The translations under genes were made by a program, and so were the position numbers. The notes under the pieces were generated by a model that had not been told where the DNA came from, searched no databases, and was given only the letters and a program-made list of their open reading frames with translations. DNA of 37,242 nucleotides, from NCBI GenBank assembly GCA_902826225.1, contig CADEED010000028.1, forward strand, positions 1 to 37,242. Reading direction: 5' to 3'. Position 1 is the first letter of the stretch; every line of letters starts with the position of its first letter. Below, in pieces: positions 15,764-24,407 of this stretch. Source of the DNA: an uncultured Pseudomonadota bacterium (GTDB lineage Bacteria; Pseudomonadota; Gammaproteobacteria; Steroidobacterales; Steroidobacteraceae).

Positions 15764-15777
15764 CTCGCGATCACGGC

Positions 15778-15783
15778 TAACAT
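15778..15783 (+). promoter_or_regulatory. candidate -10 box (TAACAT) of the SDR gene
   Basis: TAACAT within GCTAACAT lies 29 bases before the SDR ATG, in the short spacer after the NTF2-like gene. The -35 is poor. Confidence 0.3.
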
Positions 15784-15812
15784 GCCTCGGCATCCAGTCT
15801 CCGGGAGCCGCC

Positions 15813-16736
15813 ATGTTTCGATTCCTCGTCGTCGCCGCCTCGCTGATCTTCGCGTCGTCCGTCCCGGCCATTGACGGCGCGAAGCCGCGCGCGGTGCTGG
15901 TCACCGGCGCAAGCACCGGCATCGGCCGCCAGGTCACCGAACACCTGGCCGCGCAGGGCTGGTTCGTCTACGCAGGCGCGCGCAAGCCGGAGGATCTCGA
16001 AGCGCTGGGCAAGATCGCCAACGTGCAGGCGGTGCGGCTCGACGTCACGAAGCCGGCCGACATCGATGCGGCGGTCGCGACGATCACGAAGGCAGGTCGC
16101 GGGCTCCAGGCACTCGTGAACAACGCCGGCATCGCGACCGTCGGCACCGCCACCGAGACGAGCCCCGAGGAGTTCGACCTCGTCATGCAGGTGAACGCCT
16201 ATGGCCCGTACCGCGTCACGCGCGCCTTCGCGCCGCTGATCATCGAGAGCAAGGGGCGCATCACGACGATCAGCTCGATCTCCGGCATCCTCTCGGGGCG
16301 CGGCCTCACCGTGTACAGCATGAGCAAGCACGCGGTGGAGGCCTACGGCGATTCGCTGGCGGAGCAGATGACGCCGCTCGGCGTTCAGGTGAGCCTCATC
16401 GAGCCCGGCAACTTCGATTCGGAGATCGGAAAGAGCGCCGTGGCGCGAACCGGGGTCGACAACCGGCTCGCGAATCGCAGCCATTACAAGAAGCCGATCG
16501 AAGTGGCGCTCGCGGTGCAGCAGGCTCTGACCGAGGAAAACCCGCGGCGACGCTACATGGTCACGCCCAACCAGCAGGAAGCGGAGGTCACGATCCGCAA
16601 GCAGATCGAGCAGCTCGCGCAGCTTAACGAGGGCCATGCGTACACGTACGACCGCGACGCGCTCGTGAAGATGCTCGACGAAGCGCTGGCGAAGTCGCGA
16701 GCCGGGACGACGCCGAACGTGGCGCCAGCGAACTAG
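15813..16736 (+). CDS. short-chain dehydrogenase/reductase with N-terminal signal sequence
   Basis: A 307-residue SDR oxidoreductase with the cofactor motif TGASTGIG (31-38), NNAG, the catalytic Ser region TTISSISG and Y-S-M-S-K (YxxxK). LDVT after strand 3 suggests a classical NAD(P)-dependent enzyme. Unusually the ATG supported by GGGAG adds about 20 hydrophobic residues (MFRFLVVAASLIFASSVPA) that look like a signal peptide, whereas SDRs are normally cytoplasmic. A GTG just before the Rossmann fold (VLVTGAS) is an alternative start without it. The substrate is unknown. The stop abuts the stop of the convergent sixA. Confidence 0.85.
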   Translation: MFRFLVVAASLIFASSVPAIDGAKPRAVLVTGASTGIGRQVTEHLAAQGWFVYAGARKPEDLEALGKIANVQAVRLDVTKPADIDAAVATITKAGRGLQALVNNAGIATVGTATETSPEEFDLVMQVNAYGPYRVTRAFAPLIIESKGRITTISSISGILSGRGLTVYSMSKHAVEAYGDSLAEQMTPLGVQVSLIEPGNFDSEIGKSAVARTGVDNRLANRSHYKKPIEVALAVQQALTEENPRRRYMVTPNQQEAEVTIRKQIEQLAQLNEGHAYTYDRDALVKMLDEALAKSRAGTTPNVAPAN

Positions 16737-17228
16737 TCACCGGATCGCGCGCAGCATCCGCGGGGTCACAAGCCAGCGCAGCGTCGCCCGCCCGGCAAGC
16801 GGCCGCGCGGCGAATTCGATGCAGGCCGCGCCACCCTTCTTGAGGGCGATTCGCGCACTCTCCGCGCCTGCCGCCGCCGCAAGAAACCTGCCGAGATCGG
16901 GTTCGTGTCCGACGAGCACCACGGTCTGGCCCGCGCGAACGCGCAACAGTTCGAAAACCGCGCGCGCGGATTCGCCGTGCCCGAGCTCGGGGCACTCGAC
17001 GATCTTTCCGCCATGGACGGCGGCGAGGATGCCCGCCGTCTCGCGCGCTCGCACGTAGGGGCTGGTGAGGATGCGGGCGGCCTTCGGCAACAGGCGCGCG
17101 AGTCCGCGCGCGGCCTTGCGGAATTTCCGCTTGCCAATGGCGGTCAGCGGCCGCTGAGAATCATCGGGCCAGCGCGCGCGGTCGCGGTCGTGCGCGATCG
17201 CGTGACGCAACAGGAATACGCGCATCAT
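16737..17228 (-). CDS. sixA: phosphohistidine phosphatase SixA
   Basis: A 163-residue histidine phosphatase of the SixA branch, which removes phosphate from phosphohistidine (in E. coli on ArcB and the PTS-Ntr protein NPr). The catalytic LRHAIAHD is at the N-terminus (nucleophile His9). SPYVRARETAGIL carries the conserved Arg, and LVGHEPDL holds the second His. The length matches the family. The start MMRVFLLRHA is fixed by the ATGA overlap with the stop of the CYTH-CHAD gene; the open frame further upstream is that gene's antiphase. The pair SixA/CHAD suggests a shared role in phosphate or polyphosphate chemistry. Confidence 0.9.
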   Translation of the reverse strand: MMRVFLLRHAIAHDRDRARWPDDSQRPLTAIGKRKFRKAARGLARLLPKAARILTSPYVRARETAGILAAVHGGKIVECPELGHGESARAVFELLRVRAGQTVVLVGHEPDLGRFLAAAAGAESARIALKKGGAACIEFAARPLAGRATLRWLVTPRMLRAIR

Positions 17229-18832
17229 GTCGCTGGCGCCGGTACCGCCGACTCGGCCTGGCGGCGCATTGCCGCGACGAGCGCGCGCCAGCGCCGGCGG
17301 CGGATCCGCCGATACGCCTTCGCGAACTTCCGCCGGCAATCGTCGAATGCCGCCACGTCGCGCTCGACGAGCCGGCCGATGGCGTAAGAGGTTGCCGGGG
17401 GCAGCGCGCCACTCGTCACGAGTTCGGAGAACCGCTGGTCGCGGACGGACGCGTCGTGGAAAGCGCCGAGCACGTTCTGCAGCCGCGCGAGCGCGTGAAC
17501 GAACTCCCGCGCGGCCGGGCCGTAAAGACTTTCGAAGGCGTCGAGCACGTAGCGCAATCGCTTCGCGCGGATGCGTACCTCGTGGTAGTCGTCGGCGCTC
17601 GAGTGGCGGTCGATGGCTTCGGCGCGCCTGCGGAGTTTGCGCGCATGTCGGCGCACGATCTCCAGCGCCACGATGCCGGTGGCAGGAGCCCCGGGGGCGA
17701 TTTCTGCAGGCGCTGCCCGCAGATTCGTGAGCCAGCCGTCGTGAAACGCGCGGGCCCGCGGGGAATCGAGCTCTCGCAACAAGCCATCCCGAGCTCGATC
17801 GCGCAATCCGCGCAGCCGCTCGCGCAAGGGGACGAGTGCTTCACGGTCGTCCCCGGACATGGATTTCATCGTGGAATCGAGCTGCAGGATCTGGACGTCG
17901 CAATCGCGCACGGCACCGAGTTGCCTGGCGAGCGCACGAATGGCGCCGTGCGCCTGTGTACCCCATGACGGCGCGAAAGCCCGCGCCGCGCGCAGCAACA
18001 CGTCGAGGTGGCGCGCGGCGACACGCATCTCGTGCACGGCGTCCACGGAGCCCGCACGGACCTTGGGCTCCTGATCGAGCACCACCGCGAAGTAGCGCCG
18101 CAGCACGGCGGGCAGACTCTCCACGAACGGTTGACTGGCATGGATCGTGCGGGGCCCCAGCTCGACGGCCGCCGCGGGGTCGAGCCCGGCGAGTTCGATG
18201 CCCGTGCGAAATTTGGACGCCTCGACAGGCGCGAGATGCGCCGCCTCCCGCAGGCTTTCGACGACACTCTCGAGCGCAGCCGGCTCGGCGTGCAGACACT
18301 CGATTTCCACGCGCTGCAATGACTTCGCGGTGCCGGCGGCTTCGATCAGCGTCTCGTCGAGATCGAATTCGGCCAGCGGCAGTTCCGTGTCGGCCTCGAG
18401 CAGGCAATGACGCTCGCGACGCGTGCTGGCACGAAACAGCTCGTTGATCGGGCGGGTTCCCGTGAGCTCCCGGATACGATCGCCGATGCCCCCCGTTTCT
18501 CCGAGCACGACGGTCATGTCGGCCGAGCCGACGCGTTGCGAAATCTCGAGCCGGCGGGCGAGGCCGCCGCGCGCGGCATGCAGCGACTTGAGAGTGACTT
18601 CGGCAGCCTCGACGGCTGCGCCGTCTGCCCGGGAGCGCCGCAGGCGCAGCGCGAATCCCGCTCGAAAGATCATGAAATCCCTGGAGTCGTAGTAGGTGTC
18701 GCGAAGCTCGAGCGTGGAGCGCGCCGAGAAGCGTCGTGAGTTCGTTTCGCGCGGCTGGGCGGCGAGCCAGGCGCGTGTGGCGGCGAGCTCCGTCGCCTCG
18801 AATTGCCATTCGAGTTCGGTGTTGTGGTTCAT
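17225..18832 (-). CDS. CYTH-CHAD domain protein (inorganic triphosphatase/polyphosphate-binding)
   Basis: A 535-residue two-domain protein. The N-terminal CYTH domain (about 1-205) has the opening ELEWQF where triphosphate-tunnel enzymes have ExExK; the Lys is replaced by Gln here. The Arg-rich, helical C-terminal CHAD domain (about 225-525) has two repeats marked by VHEMRVAARHL and YHEVRIRAKRLRYVL, with conserved His/Arg/Lys that bind polyphosphate. By homology with E. coli YgiF it would hydrolyse triphosphate. The frame continues to 19222, but that portion is antiphase to purD, so the ATG at 18832 is used. Its stop overlaps sixA. Confidence 0.9.
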   Translation of the reverse strand: MNHNTELEWQFEATELAATRAWLAAQPRETNSRRFSARSTLELRDTYYDSRDFMIFRAGFALRLRRSRADGAAVEAAEVTLKSLHAARGGLARRLEISQRVGSADMTVVLGETGGIGDRIRELTGTRPINELFRASTRRERHCLLEADTELPLAEFDLDETLIEAAGTAKSLQRVEIECLHAEPAALESVVESLREAAHLAPVEASKFRTGIELAGLDPAAAVELGPRTIHASQPFVESLPAVLRRYFAVVLDQEPKVRAGSVDAVHEMRVAARHLDVLLRAARAFAPSWGTQAHGAIRALARQLGAVRDCDVQILQLDSTMKSMSGDDREALVPLRERLRGLRDRARDGLLRELDSPRARAFHDGWLTNLRAAPAEIAPGAPATGIVALEIVRRHARKLRRRAEAIDRHSSADDYHEVRIRAKRLRYVLDAFESLYGPAAREFVHALARLQNVLGAFHDASVRDQRFSELVTSGALPPATSYAIGRLVERDVAAFDDCRRKFAKAYRRIRRRRWRALVAAMRRQAESAVPAPAT

Positions 18833-18863
18833 GCTGTTTGGACCGCCGAACCGCCGGGGAATT

Positions 18864-20153
18864 TCAGCGTGCCTGGCGCTCGCGCGCGATGGCGCGGTAG
18901 CCGATGTCGCGCCGGCACTGCATGCCGGTCCACGAGACCTTGTCGACGAGCGCATACGCCTGCGACTGCGCGGCCGACACAGAATCACCCAGGCCAACCG
19001 CACACAGCACGCGGCCGCCGCTCGTGACGACCTTGCCGTCCTCGAGCCTCGTGCCGGCGTGGAAGATCTTGCCCGGCAGCGCGGCGGCTGCGTCGAGGCC
19101 CGCGATGACGTCGCCCTTGCGCACGGTGTCGGGATAGCCGCCCGCGGCGAGCACCACGCCGAGCGCCGCGCGATCGTCCCAGTCGACCCGCACGCGGTCG
19201 AGTCGACCGTCCAATGCCGCATCGCACAGTTCCACGAGGTCGCTGCGCAGCCGCATCATGATCGGCTGAGTTTCCGGATCGCCGAACCGGCAGTTGTACT
19301 CGAGCACGTTCGGCGTGCCGTCAGGGTGCACCATGATTCCCGCGTAGAGAAAGCCCGTGTACGGCGTGCCGTCCTTCGCGAGGCCGCGGATCGTGGGCTC
19401 GATGACCTCCCGCATGATGCGCTCGTGCATCGCACGGTCCACGACGGGCGCGGGCGAGTACGCGCCCATCCCGCCGGTGTTCGGCCCGTGGTCCGCGTCG
19501 AGCAGGCGCTTGTGATCCTGCGACGTCGCCATCGTCACGATGTGCTTGCCGTCGGCCACGACGATGAAGCTGGCTTCCTCGCCGGGCAGGAATTCCTCGA
19601 TCACGACTTCCTCGCCCGCGCCGCCGAATTGCCCACCGAACATCGCCCGCGCGCTCGCGAGGGCGTCGTCGTGCGTCTCGCAGATGATCACGCCCTTGCC
19701 CGCGGCGAGGCCCGAGGCCTTCACGACGATGGGCAGGCGCTGCGCGCGCACCCAGGGTTCGTCGAAGCTGTCCTTGCGGAACGTGGCGTAGGCGGCGGTG
19801 GGGATGCCGTGCCGCTTCAGGAAATCCTTCGTGAAGGCCTTCGAGCCCTCGAGCCGGGCCGCGGCCTGCCGCGGGCCGAAGCAGCGCAGCCCCGCGGCGG
19901 CGAATGCGTCGACCACGCCGATGACCAGCGGAGCCTCTGGCCCGATGATCGTGAGCCCCACCTTCTCTGTCCGTGCGAGCGCAATGAGGCCGGTGACGTC
20001 TTCGGATCCGACGTCGACGTTGCGCACGCGGGGTTCGCTGGCGGTGCCGCCGTTGCCCGGGGCAACGAGCACTTCGGACACGCGCGGCGATTGCGCGCAT
20101 TTCCAGGCGAGGGCGTGTTCGCGCCCACCGGAACCGACGATCAGGATCTTCAT
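18864..20153 (-). CDS. purD: phosphoribosylamine-glycine ligase
   Basis: A 429-residue ATP-grasp enzyme that makes glycinamide ribonucleotide from phosphoribosylamine and glycine, an early step of purine synthesis. It has the N-terminal MKILIVGSGGREHALAWK, the ATP-grasp segment KASGLAAGKGVI, DHKRLLDADHGPNTGGMGAYSP and EYNCRFGDPETQ, all diagnostic. The length is normal. The start is 8 bases after the purH stop, and purH-purD is the usual operon pair. Confidence 0.97.
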   Translation of the reverse strand: MKILIVGSGGREHALAWKCAQSPRVSEVLVAPGNGGTASEPRVRNVDVGSEDVTGLIALARTEKVGLTIIGPEAPLVIGVVDAFAAAGLRCFGPRQAAARLEGSKAFTKDFLKRHGIPTAAYATFRKDSFDEPWVRAQRLPIVVKASGLAAGKGVIICETHDDALASARAMFGGQFGGAGEEVVIEEFLPGEEASFIVVADGKHIVTMATSQDHKRLLDADHGPNTGGMGAYSPAPVVDRAMHERIMREVIEPTIRGLAKDGTPYTGFLYAGIMVHPDGTPNVLEYNCRFGDPETQPIMMRLRSDLVELCDAALDGRLDRVRVDWDDRAALGVVLAAGGYPDTVRKGDVIAGLDAAAALPGKIFHAGTRLEDGKVVTSGGRVLCAVGLGDSVSAAQSQAYALVDKVSWTGMQCRRDIGYRAIARERQAR

Positions 20154-20161
20154 GGGCCGGC

Positions 20162-21727
20162 TCAGTGCCGGAAGTGGCGCATGCCGGTGAACACCATGGC
20201 GATACCGTGTTCGTTGGCCGCGGCGACGACTTCGTCGTCGCGCTTGCTGCCGCCGGGTTGCACGATCGACTTGATGCCGTACTCGGCGGCGACGTCCAGG
20301 CCGTCGCGGAACGGGAAGAATGCGTCGGACGCCATGGCGCTGCCCTCGACGGTGAGGCCTTCGTCCTTCGCCTTGAGCGCCGCCACGCGCGTGGAATAGA
20401 CGCGCGACATCTGCCCGGCGCCGACGCCGATGGTCATGCCATCCCTGGCGAACACGATGGCGTTGGATTTCACGTACTTGCACACGCGCCAGGCGAACCA
20501 GAGGTCCGCGTACTGAGTGGGCGTCGGCTTCTTTTCCGTCACGATCCTGAACGTCTCGGGCTGCGCGAGCGCGGTGTCGCGGCTCTGCACCAGCAGGCCG
20601 CCCACGACGCTGCGGTACTCGAGCCCGGACGGAGAAATGCGGTTGAGCGGTCCGGTGATGAGCACGCGCACGTTCACCTTCGTCGCCAGCACTTTCGCGG
20701 CCTCGGCCGACACGGACGGCGCGGCGATCACCTCGACGAACTGGCGCGCGGTGATCGACGTGGCGGTTTCCGCGTCGAGCTCGCGGTTGAACGCGATGAT
20801 GCCGCCGAACGCGGACGTCGGGTCCGTGCGATAGGCGCGGTCGTACGCGTCGGCGAGCGACACGGACGTGGCGACGCCGCAAGGATTCGCGTGCTTGACG
20901 ATGACGCAGGCGGGCTCGTTGAACACGCGCACGCATTCGACGGCGGTGTCCGTGTCGGCGATATTGTTGAACGACAGTTCCTTGCCCTGCAGCATCGTGG
21001 CATTCGAAACGCACGAGCCCGTGCCGCCGGGTTCGCGGTAGAAGGCCGCCCGCTGGTGCGGATTCTCCCCGTAGCGCAGGTCCTGGATCTTGTCGTAGAC
21101 GAGCGGTAGCGTGGCAGGGAACTCTTCCTGCACGTTGCCTTCGCGCCGCAGAAGATAGGACGACACCATCGTGTCGTAGCGCGCCGTGTGCGCGAACGCC
21201 TTCGCGGCGAGGCGCGAGCGCGTGTCGATACTGGTGGCGCCCGCGTTGGCCTCGAGTTCCTCGCGCACCCCCAGGTAGTCGGATGGATCGACGACCACCG
21301 TCACCGACTCATGATTCTTCGACGCTGCACGCACCATGGCGGGGCCGCCGATGTCGATGTTCTCGATGGCGTCGGCATAGGTGCAGTCGGGCCTGGCCAC
21401 CGTCTGCGCGAACGGATAGAGGTTCACGACCAGGAGGTCGATGGGCGGGATGTCGTGCTTCGCCATGACGGCGTCATCGACGCCGCGCCGGCCCAGCAAG
21501 CCCCCGTGCACGCGCGGATGCAGCGTCTTGACGCGTCCGTCCATGATCTCGGGGAAGCCGGTGTACTTCGATACCTCGATGACGGGTATCCCGTTATCGA
21601 TCAGCAGCTTGGCGGTGCCGCCCGTGGAGAGCAGCTCCACGTTCCGCGCGGCGAGCGCGCGGGCGAATTCGAGCAGTCCCGTCTTGTCGGAGACCGACAG
21701 CAGGGCCCTGCGGATCGTGACGAGCAT
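20162..21727 (-). CDS. purH: bifunctional AICAR transformylase/IMP cyclohydrolase
   Basis: A 521-residue bifunctional enzyme for the last two steps of IMP synthesis. The N-terminal MGS-like cyclohydrolase domain (about 1-145) has [23 protein letters not shown] and [14 protein letters not shown]. The C-terminal AICAR transformylase has [34 protein letters not shown] and [10 protein letters not shown]. It lies 13 bases after fis and 8 bases before purD on the same strand. Confidence 0.97.
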   Translation of the reverse strand: MLVTIRRALLSVSDKTGLLEFARALAARNVELLSTGGTAKLLIDNGIPVIEVSKYTGFPEIMDGRVKTLHPRVHGGLLGRRGVDDAVMAKHDIPPIDLLVVNLYPFAQTVARPDCTYADAIENIDIGGPAMVRAASKNHESVTVVVDPSDYLGVREELEANAGATSIDTRSRLAAKAFAHTARYDTMVSSYLLRREGNVQEEFPATLPLVYDKIQDLRYGENPHQRAAFYREPGGTGSCVSNATMLQGKELSFNNIADTDTAVECVRVFNEPACVIVKHANPCGVATSVSLADAYDRAYRTDPTSAFGGIIAFNRELDAETATSITARQFVEVIAAPSVSAEAAKVLATKVNVRVLITGPLNRISPSGLEYRSVVGGLLVQSRDTALAQPETFRIVTEKKPTPTQYADLWFAWRVCKYVKSNAIVFARDGMTIGVGAGQMSRVYSTRVAALKAKDEGLTVEGSAMASDAFFPFRDGLDVAAEYGIKSIVQPGGSKRDDEVVAAANEHGIAMVFTGMRHFRH

Positions 21728-21740
21728 CGAGCGGACGGCG

Positions 21741-22064
21741 TCAGGCCGACAGGCCGAATTGGCGCATCTTCTTGCGCAGCGTGCCCCGGTTGATGCCGAG
21801 GATGGCCGCGGCGCGGCACTGGTTGCCCGAGGAGTAATCGAGCACCGCGCGGAACAGCGGCTCCTCGACTTCGCGCAGCACGAGGTCGTAGAGGTGCGCG
21901 GGCTTGTGGCCGTTCAGGTTGGAGAAGTAGTCAGAGAGCGCGCGCTCGGCGTGGTTTCGAAGCGGCACTTCGAGCGTGCCATTGCGACCGGAGTCTTTAC
22001 GTGTCCGAGAAGTTTTCGCCGTCATTACCTGCGCCCCATCGTCTGTGCCCGAGCCTGAACACAT
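21741..22064 (-). CDS. fis: nucleoid-associated DNA-binding protein Fis
   Basis: A 107-residue (or 94-residue) homologue of Fis, which bends DNA and acts in growth-rate control and recombination. The dimerisation helix region reads [29 protein letters not shown]. The C-terminal helix-turn-helix [20 protein letters not shown] is nearly identical to the family consensus. The first ATG follows the dusB stop directly (TGAATG) with AAGGA just upstream. An ATG at 22025 would give a length closer to E. coli Fis (98). The dusB-fis pair is conserved in gammaproteobacteria. Confidence 0.92.
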   Translation of the reverse strand: MCSGSGTDDGAQVMTAKTSRTRKDSGRNGTLEVPLRNHAERALSDYFSNLNGHKPAHLYDLVLREVEEPLFRAVLDYSSGNQCRAAAILGINRGTLRKKMRQFGLSA

Positions 22065-23081
22065 TCATCCTTGAGCACACGCTGCGAGACCTCCCCAGGT
22101 TGCAGGTGCGGCCTCGTCAGCAATCTGAGAGAGGCATTTTTCGACCGACGCAAACTGCAACGCGGACGTCGAAGCTGCCATCAACTCCCGACGGACATCG
22201 GGTGCATCCTGCAACTTTTCGAAATACCAACCGAGGTGTTTGCGCGCTACTCGAAGGCCAGTCTCTTCGCCGTAGAAAGCGTAGAGGGATTCGAGATGCG
22301 CGAGGATGGTAGCACGCACTTCGGAGAGTGGAAGCGCGGGTGCAATTTTTCCGTGAGACAAAAAATAATTGACATCACGGAAAATCCACGGCGAGCCATG
22401 CGCGCCGCGTCCGAGCATTACTCCTGTCGCACCCGAGAAATCAAGCACCGCGCGCGCCTTTTGTGGCGAATCAATATCGCCGTTCGCGAATAACGGAATT
22501 CGCACACGCGATGCGATTTCGCGAATCGTTTCGTACTCCGCTGCGCCGTCATAGAAATCCTCGCGCGTGCGTCCGTGAACGCTGAGCGCTGCGATGCCGC
22601 ACGATTCAGCGAGTTGCGCGATGCGCACACCGTTGCGCCGATCACGCGTGAAGCCGGTGCGCGTCTTCAACGTGACGGGCACGTTCACCGCGGCGACGAC
22701 GGCGCTGAGGATTTCCGCCACCAGCGGTTCGTCGGTGAGCAACGCGGAGCCGCACAGCTTGTTGCACACCTTCTTCGCCGGGCAGCCCATGTTGATGTCG
22801 ATGATCTGCGCACCGAGATCGACGTTGCGGCGCGCGGCTTCCGCCAGCGCCTGCGCGTCCGCGCCGGCCAGCTGCACGACGCGCGGCTCGGGCTCGCCGG
22901 CGTGATCCATGCGCGACTTCGTCTTCTTCGTCGTCCACAGCCGCACGTCGCTCGTGATCATCTCCGACGCCGCGAGTCCCGCACCGAATCGTCGCGCGAT
23001 CTGACGGAAGGGACGGTCGGTGACGCCCGCCATGGGCGCGAGCACGACATTCGAGCTGAGCTCGTATGGACCGATTCTCAT
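22065..23081 (-). CDS. dusB: tRNA-dihydrouridine synthase B
   Basis: A 338-residue FMN enzyme that reduces uridine to dihydrouridine in tRNA. It has the N-terminus MRIGPYELSSNVVLAPMAGVTDRPFR, the catalytic block NMGCPAKKVCNKLCGSALL, VTLKTRTGF, SVHGRTREDFYDG and FANGDI. The start at 23081 matches E. coli DusB (MRIGQYQL) and is preferred to the longer frame to 23135. It has no Shine-Dalgarno, and a TACTCT -10-like hexamer lies only about 11 bases upstream. The middle and 3' half (about 22120-22570) use noticeably more A/T-ending codons than neighbouring genes. Confidence 0.95.
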   Translation of the reverse strand: MRIGPYELSSNVVLAPMAGVTDRPFRQIARRFGAGLAASEMITSDVRLWTTKKTKSRMDHAGEPEPRVVQLAGADAQALAEAARRNVDLGAQIIDINMGCPAKKVCNKLCGSALLTDEPLVAEILSAVVAAVNVPVTLKTRTGFTRDRRNGVRIAQLAESCGIAALSVHGRTREDFYDGAAEYETIREIASRVRIPLFANGDIDSPQKARAVLDFSGATGVMLGRGAHGSPWIFRDVNYFLSHGKIAPALPLSEVRATILAHLESLYAFYGEETGLRVARKHLGWYFEKLQDAPDVRRELMAASTSALQFASVEKCLSQIADEAAPATWGGLAACAQG

Positions 23082-23091
23082 GAGGGCGGGG

Positions 23092-23097
23092 AGAGTA
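23092..23097 (-). promoter_or_regulatory. candidate -10 box for dusB-fis with a very short leader
   Basis: On the minus strand GCTACTCT (hexamer TACTCT) lies between the DUF3426 gene end and the dusB start, 10 bases before its ATG. Transcription would start only 3-5 bases ahead of the codon. dusB-fis has its own promoter in E. coli. Confidence 0.3.
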
Positions 23098-23100
23098 GCG

Positions 23101-24402
23101 TCAGCCGGCCGTGCGGCGCCGGGCATCGTTCGCACAACCGATGCTGCCGCTGTCCGCGCGCAGGCAGGCGTCGATTTCGAAGCCGATTGCCGCCTTGCCC
23201 GGGTCGATCACGTGCAGCTCCGCGTCGATGCGCTGATCGGGCTCCAGCAGGCGCTGGTCGGCCATGCGCTGGGGCAGGTATTCGGCCGGCTCCAGGTCGC
23301 GCGTTGCGACGGCGTTGCCGTACCGGTCCTGCAGGGTGAGCCGCAGCAGCGGCATGGGCTGCACGCGCTCGCTGCCGTTCTGAAGCGAGAGCCGAACGCG
23401 CAGGCGCGTGCCTTCGCCGCCCTCGGCTTCGGCGCCGAGTTGCTTGACGGTGTAGGCGGTGAGATCCCAACGCGGCACGAGCGAGACCCCGGCCCAGCCG
23501 TAGACCTTGGCCAGGGCGGGGCCGAGCGTGGGGCTCAGCACCAGGCTGCGGCGGTTGTAATGAACGAGTTGGCCGACGAGCAGCAGCGCCAGCACGGCGA
23601 CGCCACTCACGTACATCCACGACGGACGCGCGCGCGGGCCGGGATTCAGCAGCGCGCCGAGCGCGGCATCCGACGTCGACCCGGCGCTGGAATCAGTCTG
23701 AAGCGACTGGCCCGCCCGCGGCGCCGGTCGTCGTTCCGCGGTGCGAAGCCTTTCGGCTTCCGCCTGCGCCTCGGCGAACATTTCGTCGACCCACGGCGGG
23801 TCGGCAGGCGTGGTCATCTCCGGCGCCGGCTCGTCGGCCGGCTCGAGGTGGGTGGCAGACGGCTCGGGCGCGGGGTCTTCGTCGGGGGGCGGATCGTCGA
23901 GAAGCGACCAGTCGTCTGCGGCGATGGTGTCGGTGTGCGCAGGCGGCTCGACGAATGCCTCGGGTTCGAGCGTGGGCTCTTCTTCCGCCGGCGGTTCTTC
24001 GGACAGGACCACGGCCTCGTAGCTGCCCGAGCCCGTATCGTGATCGCCGTCGGAGGGCGAGATGAATATGTCCGAGACGTCGGTCGCCGCGGGGTCGAAC
24101 TCCAGCGATTCTTCTTCGATCACGGACTCGTCCGTGGCGAGCGTGATCTCTTCGACGAAGGGTTCCGGATCCGGTTCGGGTTCAGGATCCGGATCCATCG
24201 CGACGCCCGCGCCGAGCGCGGGCTCGACCGACGGCTTCGGCTCCGTCTTCGCGGCGGTGGAACCGGGGTCGCCCTCGCGCAGTGCGATCAACGCATTGAA
24301 CACATTCGCGCACCGGCCGCAGCGCACGTAACCCTGGCCGGCGCGCAGGTCCACGGTCGTCACGACCAGCGTCAGCGTGCATTTCGGGCAGACGGTGAAC
24401 AA
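23101..24402 (-). CDS. zinc-ribbon membrane protein, DUF3426 family
   Basis: A 433-residue protein of unknown function. The N-terminal MJ0042-type zinc ribbon has MFTVCPKCTLTL and YVRCGRCANVFNAL (two CxxC pairs). A long acidic, Pro/Glu/Asp-rich linker (about 45-240) contains a run of DPEP-type repeats. One membrane helix lies near 262-282 (MYVSGVAVLALLLVGQLVHY), followed by the C-terminal extracytoplasmic DUF3426 domain. The start is TTG at 24402, five bases past the prmA stop, with AGGGG upstream; no ATG gives the complete zinc ribbon. The position between prmA and dusB is conserved in Pseudomonas. Confidence 0.88.
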   Translation of the reverse strand: MFTVCPKCTLTLVVTTVDLRAGQGYVRCGRCANVFNALIALREGDPGSTAAKTEPKPSVEPALGAGVAMDPDPEPEPDPEPFVEEITLATDESVIEEESLEFDPAATDVSDIFISPSDGDHDTGSGSYEAVVLSEEPPAEEEPTLEPEAFVEPPAHTDTIAADDWSLLDDPPPDEDPAPEPSATHLEPADEPAPEMTTPADPPWVDEMFAEAQAEAERLRTAERRPAPRAGQSLQTDSSAGSTSDAALGALLNPGPRARPSWMYVSGVAVLALLLVGQLVHYNRRSLVLSPTLGPALAKVYGWAGVSLVPRWDLTAYTVKQLGAEAEGGEGTRLRVRLSLQNGSERVQPMPLLRLTLQDRYGNAVATRDLEPAEYLPQRMADQRLLEPDQRIDAELHVIDPGKAAIGFEIDACLRADSGSIGCANDARRRTAG

Positions 24403-24407
24403 GTGGA

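Noticed and set aside
18833..19222. N-terminal extension of the CYTH-CHAD protein
   Set aside because: It overlaps purD in another frame and is compositionally random; the CYTH fold begins right after the ATG at 18832.
18696..20399. 567-codon open frame antisense to purD
   Set aside because: The same codon-bias artefact; purD on the other strand is unambiguous.
20154..21014. Long N-terminal extension of PurD
   Set aside because: It is antiphase to purH; MKILIVGSGGREHA is the conserved PurD N-terminus.
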